Made by a program: the position numbers and the translations under genes
Notes under the pieces: generated by a model
Told to the model about the DNA's origin: nothing
The model's input: only the letters and a program-made list of their open reading frames with translations
The model's database searches: none
Origin: Simonsiella muelleri ATCC 29453
GTDB taxonomy: Bacteria; Pseudomonadota; Gammaproteobacteria; Burkholderiales; Neisseriaceae
Assembly: GCF_002951835.1 (NCBI RefSeq)
Contig: NZ_CP019448.1
Coordinates: 744,001-808,000 of the forward strand
DNA: 64,000 bases
Direction of reading: 5' to 3'
In this document: positions 61,650-64,000 of the stretch, piece after piece
Numbering within the stretch: position 1 is the first letter of the stretch
How the letters are laid out: each line of letters starts with the position of its first letter

Positions 61650-62306
61650 ATGGAATCCAGTCTGTCTTTACAAACTAATTTATATGCACGTATCACACCT
61701 GCTGGCGCATTTTATGCAGTGGCTAATAAATCGGAAAGTGCCAGCCGTACTTTGTTGTCCAATATTTTGCAATCTTCAGGTAGCGAAATTTTAACCACTG
61801 AGAAATTGTTGCAATGGGCTGAAACGACTGATACTTCTGCTGCATTGAATTTACTTTATCGTTTACAGCGCTTGGAGTTCTTGTACGGTGAAGATACTCC
61901 TGCGCAATTACCACCACCTAGTGATAATGCATTGGCAAAGTTATTGCCACATTTGTCAGACAGTAAAAAAGCTTTGCTGATTGACCAAGATGGTTTTTAT
62001 TTTGCGAATGCAGGCTTCAATCACGAAGCTGCAGAAGAAGTGGCCGTGTTGGCAAATGAAGCCATTCGCTTATCTGAACGCCATGCTTTATTGATTAAAA
62101 ATAATTTGAATATTTATCAGAATGCTTGGGGCTTGTGTGATCCAACTGGACAAAGTGAACTCACGTTCTTCCCTATCTATATCAAAGACACCAAAGTTAT
62201 TTTAGTAACCGGTGGTGTACCACAATTGCACAAAGAAGCATTTGTGGCTTTGGTACGTTTGCTTTATCAGACGAATGATCCTGCTGGCTTCGGTATGGCT
62301 GCTTAA
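61650..62306 (+). CDS. two-domain protein: helical N-terminus and Roadblock/LC7-like C-terminus
   Basis: A 218-residue cytoplasmic protein 4 bp after the GTPase. Residues 1-90 are helical, possibly winged-helix (LLSNILQSSGSEILTTEKLL, LNLLYRLQRLEFLYGED). Residues 98-205 have the LC7 pattern: KALLIDQDGFYFANAGFNHE, AEEVAVLANEAIRLSERH, a strand pair ELTFFPIYIKDTKVILVTGG and a final helix. Probably a GTPase partner. Confidence 0.6.
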   Translation: MESSLSLQTNLYARITPAGAFYAVANKSESASRTLLSNILQSSGSEILTTEKLLQWAETTDTSAALNLLYRLQRLEFLYGEDTPAQLPPPSDNALAKLLPHLSDSKKALLIDQDGFYFANAGFNHEAAEEVAVLANEAIRLSERHALLIKNNLNIYQNAWGLCDPTGQSELTFFPIYIKDTKVILVTGGVPQLHKEAFVALVRLLYQTNDPAGFGMAA

Positions 62307-62330
62307 TATAAATTTTGATTGGAAAATAAA

Positions 62331-62696
62331 ATGCATGCACAACTTTTAACGTCTATATTGAGTGATTTAAATAGCTCTTCTGTGGATATCACTTCTTCTG
62401 CTGTGATTTCTACCGATGGTTTGCCTGTCGCACATTTATTACCTGCCAATATTGATGCTGACCGTATCGGTGCGATGTCTGCGGCTCTTTTAGCTTTGGG
62501 TAACCGAACTGCACAAGAATTGGCTTGTGGTGAACTGGAACAAGTCATTGTTAAAGGCAAATTGGGCTATACATTGCTGATTCAAGCAGGTGGTACAAAC
62601 GTGTTGTGCTTAACCGCAAAAGAAAGTGCAAAATTGGGCTTGATTTTGTTGGACGCACGCCGTGCTGCGCGTAGCATTATTGATGTAACCAAATAA
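62331..62696 (+). CDS. Roadblock/LC7-domain protein (MglB-like)
   Basis: A 121-residue single-domain protein: AQLLTSILSDLNSSSVDITS, AVISTDGLPVAHLLPANIDA, MSAALLALGNRTAQELACGE, YTLLIQAGGTNVLCLTAKES, KLGLILLDARRAARSI. This is the Roadblock/LC7 pattern. The ATG at 62331 is used; a TTG 12 bp earlier is rejected because GGA lies there as ribosome site. Likely GTPase-activating partner of the gene at 61107. Last gene of the operon. Confidence 0.88.
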   Translation: MHAQLLTSILSDLNSSSVDITSSAVISTDGLPVAHLLPANIDADRIGAMSAALLALGNRTAQELACGELEQVIVKGKLGYTLLIQAGGTNVLCLTAKESAKLGLILLDARRAARSIIDVTK

Positions 62697-62717
62697 TTGC
62701 TGATGAATCGTTGAAAT

Positions 62718-62765
62718 AAAATTATCAGAATTGTGAAATCACAAGAATTCTGATAATTTTGTTTT
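62718..62765 (+). terminator. terminator of the GTPase/Roadblock operon
   Basis: AAAATTATCAGAATT (62718-62732) pairs with AATTCTGATAATTTT (62746-62760), followed by GTTTT. Confidence 0.85.
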
Positions 62766-62772
62766 GATTCAT

Positions 62773-62816
62773 AAAAAGCAGCCTGAAAACATATGTCTGT
62801 TTTCAGGCTGCTTTTT
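62773..62816. terminator. bidirectional terminator built from inverted DUS
   Basis: AAAAAGCAGCCTGAAAACA pairs with TGTTTTCAGGCTGCTTTTT around a short loop. Two DUS in inverted orientation lie between convergent genes, the typical neisserial arrangement. Confidence 0.9.
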
Positions 62817-62825
62817 ATTTGTTTA

Positions 62826-63305
62826 TTAATGTTGATGTGCGCCAGCCGCGTGTCCTGCATGATTATGCTGCATAGCCTGCATCTCTTTCACGGTTACATT
62901 CACGGTCGTGCTGCTGCCATCTTTGAATTTTAATGTGAGTGGAAATTTTTTCCCTGCGCTGAATGTTGTTTTCAAATCAAAAAACATAATGTGATATGAA
63001 CCTGGTTTTAATTCAACCACTTGATTAGCAGGTAATGGAATGCCATCTTTAACTTCAACCATGCGCATCACGCCATTGTCATTTACATGCGTGTGCAATT
63101 CAGTGCGCGTGGCGATATTGGGTTTGACGCTTGCACCGATTAATACATTGGGTGTGGCATCGGTATTTTTCAGCGTAACGAACGCACCACTTTGTTGAAC
63201 ACCAGATACTACGGCACGAGCATAAGCATTAGTCGCTTGCACGCCTTTAGCCAAAACAGGTTGCGCCAACAAAGTAGCAGCTAAAATCAGAGCGAATTTT
63301 TTCAT
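62826..63305 (-). CDS. PCu(A)C-type periplasmic copper chaperone
   Basis: A 159-residue exported protein that delivers copper to cytochrome oxidase. Signal peptide ends at VLAKGV (residue 19). The Cu site H(x)10-11M...HxM is visible as THVNDNGVMRM near 75 and SYHIMFF near 108. A His-rich tail (QHNHAGHAAGAHQH) adds metal-binding residues. Monocistronic. Confidence 0.9.
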   Translation of the reverse strand: MKKFALILAATLLAQPVLAKGVQATNAYARAVVSGVQQSGAFVTLKNTDATPNVLIGASVKPNIATRTELHTHVNDNGVMRMVEVKDGIPLPANQVVELKPGSYHIMFFDLKTTFSAGKKFPLTLKFKDGSSTTVNVTVKEMQAMQHNHAGHAAGAHQH

Positions 63306-63416
63306 TTTATTAATCCTTATGTGCGGAGAAAAATTTTCCTAAAGTATAACACGAATTCAAAATGTATTTTTGCGCTAAATCAAATTTCAGGCTGCCTGAA
63401 AATTCATTAGTATATT

Positions 63417-63519
63417 TAGAACTCGTGTTCATCACCTTAATGGCTTGCTTTTATCGCCTTTGTACTCGCAAACATTATTAATAAAATCAAGTTATCAGTC
63501 TGACGAACACTGGTTCTTA
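63417..63519. repeat. complete small TAAGAACC-type element (103 bp)
   Basis: Left end TTAGAACTCGTGTTCATC, right end ACGAACACTGGTTCTTA; inverted termini with a 70-bp interior without gene. The right end supplies the galE stop codon. Best-preserved short copy in the window. Confidence 0.75.
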
Positions 63520-64000
63520 ATCATCATAACCATTTGGATTGTGCGATTGCCAACGCCATGCATCTGACATCATGGTGGATAAATCACGTTCAGCACGCCA
63601 ACCAATTTCATTGGCGGCTTTGGCTGGATTGGCGTAACACGCCGCAATGTCGCCAGCTCGGCGCGGTTTGATGGCGTAAGGGACTGATTTACCTGATGCT
63701 TGTTCAAACGCTTTTACAATGTCTAATACAGAATAACCCGTACCTGTGCCCAAGTTATAAATATGCACACCTGCAGTTTTGGCTTTTTTATCAAGGGCTT
63801 TTAGGTGCCCAATTGCTAAATCCACCACGTGAATGTAGTCGCGTATGCCTGTGCCATCTGGTGTGTTGTAGTCGTTACCGAATACCGCCAATTCTTTCAA
63901 TTTGCCAGCTGCGACTTGGCAGACATAGGGCAGTAAATTGTTGGGAATGCCATTGGGCTGTTCGCCGATTTTGCCGCTTGCGTGTGCGCCGATGGGGTTG
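63517..64000 (-). CDS. galE: UDP-glucose 4-epimerase, C-terminal part (continues beyond the window)
   Basis: The frame is open to the right edge; about 160 residues are visible. Motifs NPIGAHASGKIGEQPNGIPN, FGNDYNTPDGTGIRDYIHVV and VHIYNLGTGTGYSVLDIV match GalE, an NAD-dependent epimerase that supplies UDP-galactose for lipooligosaccharide. The C-terminus (RWQSHNPNGYDD) is close to the normal end. The start lies outside the window. Confidence 0.93.
   Translation of the reverse strand, partial: NPIGAHASGKIGEQPNGIPNNLLPYVCQVAAGKLKELAVFGNDYNTPDGTGIRDYIHVVDLAIGHLKALDKKAKTAGVHIYNLGTGTGYSVLDIVKAFEQASGKSVPYAIKPRRAGDIAACYANPAKAANEIGWRAERDLSTMMSDAWRWQSHNPNGYDD

Noticed and set aside
1..64000. CRISPR arrays or cas genes
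   Set aside because: No regularly spaced direct repeats and no Cas motif were found; the many repeated 12-15-mers are DUS without regular spacing.

Overview
The window is a low-GC, gene-dense chromosomal segment of a member of the Neisseriaceae, most likely close to Simonsiella/Alysiella/Kingella. The main evidence is the very frequent 12-mer AGGCTGCCTGAA and its near-palindromic extension TTCAGGCTGCCTGAA, which match the DNA uptake sequence (DUS) dialect of that branch. Gene content agrees: paired bacterioferritins, a PilC/PilY1 pilus-tip protein, an LtgA-like transglycosylase, and neisserial-type IS elements. The species call is inference.

Layout. (1) 1-21.4 kb is core chromosome: bfrA-bfrB, a PHP exonuclease with gph, two solute-binding lipoproteins, tpiA-secG-tRNA-Leu, pilC/pilY1, mutT-queC, a degenerate S24 repressor, xerC, a prolyl oligopeptidase, an FHA/pseudo-protease protein, a LURP-one-like protein and a soluble-type lytic transglycosylase. 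(2) 21.6-47.7 kb is an integrative conjugative element (ICE) at the 3' end of tRNA-Asn. It carries int and xis, IncP-like traM-traL-trbM, then a zone damaged by IS elements with a DUF305 gene behind a MerR-type promoter. Next comes a VirB1-VirB11 type IV secretion operon holding topB, a MntA/HepT module, an AntA/AntB antirepressor with an apparent C4 antisense RNA, YefM/YoeB, and a RelB/ParE-like pair. I see no relaxase or VirD4 coupling protein, virB11 has an in-frame amber codon and traM is split by an IS, so the element looks non-mobile now. The virB block lies between inverted repeats of about 0.9 kb that each contain an att-like tRNA fragment. (3) 47.8-57.4 kb is core again: tRNA-Leu, ffh, a BcgI-like restriction-modification locus split by an IS982-type element, a candidate small RNA, two tRNA-Phe genes, orn, bioB and an EamA transporter. 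(4) 57.6-62.7 kb is an operon for a FimV-like TPR membrane protein (split by an IS5-type element), a receiver-like protein, a Ras-like GTPase and two Roadblock/LC7-type proteins. This is the best candidate for a little-described system: a polarity or motility switch of the MglA/MglB kind. (5) The window ends with a PCu(A)C copper chaperone and the 3' part of galE.

Mobile DNA is prominent. There are three copies of an IS982-family element (two with perfect 7-bp target duplications), two copies and one decayed remnant of an IS5/IS427-type element, one IS1106-like element whose ends merge with DUS, and a family of small non-coding elements with TAAGAACCTGTGTTC-type inverted ends. Three host or ICE genes (traM, the RM gene and the fimV-like gene) become intact on paper when the IS and one target copy are removed, so these insertions are recent.
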